Source: Osedax fenrisi
Lineage: Eukaryota > Annelida > Polychaeta > Sabellida > Siboglinidae
Assembly: GCA_964019155.1 (NCBI GenBank)
Contig: OZ025240.1
Location: forward strand, 78,297,181 to 78,361,180
DNA length: 64,000 bases
Direction of reading: 5' to 3'
The position numbers and the translations under genes are program-made. Numbering within the stretch: the stretch's first letter is position 1; every line of letters starts with the position of its first letter. Below, one piece after another: positions 63,842 to 64,000 of the stretch. Under the pieces are notes generated by a model. It did not search any database and was not told where the DNA came from. It was given only the letters and a program-made list of their open reading frames with translations.

Positions 63842-64000
63842 CTTAATGGTAGGCACTTCCGTTAGAGACGGTAAGTATGTATATTACTATGTATATTATA
63901 CATATGTATAGACTACTTGTGTTGTGTGGGTACATGATAAGATAACATCGTTATTACTACAGTGACCTATATCTGCTATCATTGTAACGGGTAGTTTATT

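Noticed and set aside
63669..63890. Plus-strand open frame and a perfect GTAAGT donor at about 63871, possible start of a divergent gene
   Set aside because: The donor is attractive (ATGGTAGGCACTTCC… just before it), but only a few codons are visible before the window ends and the minus-strand reading of 63649-63841 looks more protein-like.

Overview
This is a very AT-rich, intron-rich eukaryotic window. The proteins look animal, and an early-branching invertebrate such as a sponge, placozoan or cnidarian is my inference; nothing in the sequence names the species. No rRNA, intact tRNA, CRISPR array or prokaryotic operon was seen. One 200-base run of N (56450-56649) marks an assembly gap.

Four genes were rebuilt exon by exon from protein similarity, GT-AG boundaries and consistent reading phase. 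(1) SFSWAP-like splicing regulator, minus strand, 15 exons, 15777 to 3129. (2) SPT4 (SUPT4H1) elongation factor, plus strand, 4 exons, 16177 to 31369. It starts only about 400 bp from the SFSWAP start and is divergent from it, and its first intron is 13.4 kb and full of repeats. (3) PTGES2-like membrane glutaredoxin/GST-fold protein, minus strand, 9 exons, 41695 to 33034, convergent with SPT4. (4) Cytosolic valyl-tRNA synthetase VARS, plus strand, 45557 to 59376, divergent from PTGES2. One or more VARS exons are missing at the assembly gap. Fragments of two unidentified minus-strand genes lie at the two ends: 510-1222, and 59610-63841. The second is convergent with VARS.

The identified genes cover unrelated housekeeping steps (splicing, transcription elongation, a mitochondrial/Golgi-type redox enzyme, tRNA charging). 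They are arranged as two divergent pairs and are not a functional cluster.

The rest is dominated by mobile DNA without coding capacity. There are hAT-like elements with 8-bp target duplications, TTAA-flanked piggyBac-like MITEs, several foldback elements, decayed LINE pieces, a giant imperfect inverted repeat of about 9.3 kb inside SPT4 intron 1, minisatellites filling whole VARS introns, and an ACTTAAGT-rich element between PTGES2 and VARS.

The most unusual signals are two. A set of tiny hairpins (about 40-50 bp) between 40.3 and 45.4 kb belongs to three families, and several copies are flanked by different 7-9 bp direct repeats as if they had moved. Also, T is strongly preferred at position +3 of the 5' splice sites, with no G among 42 donors counted by hand.
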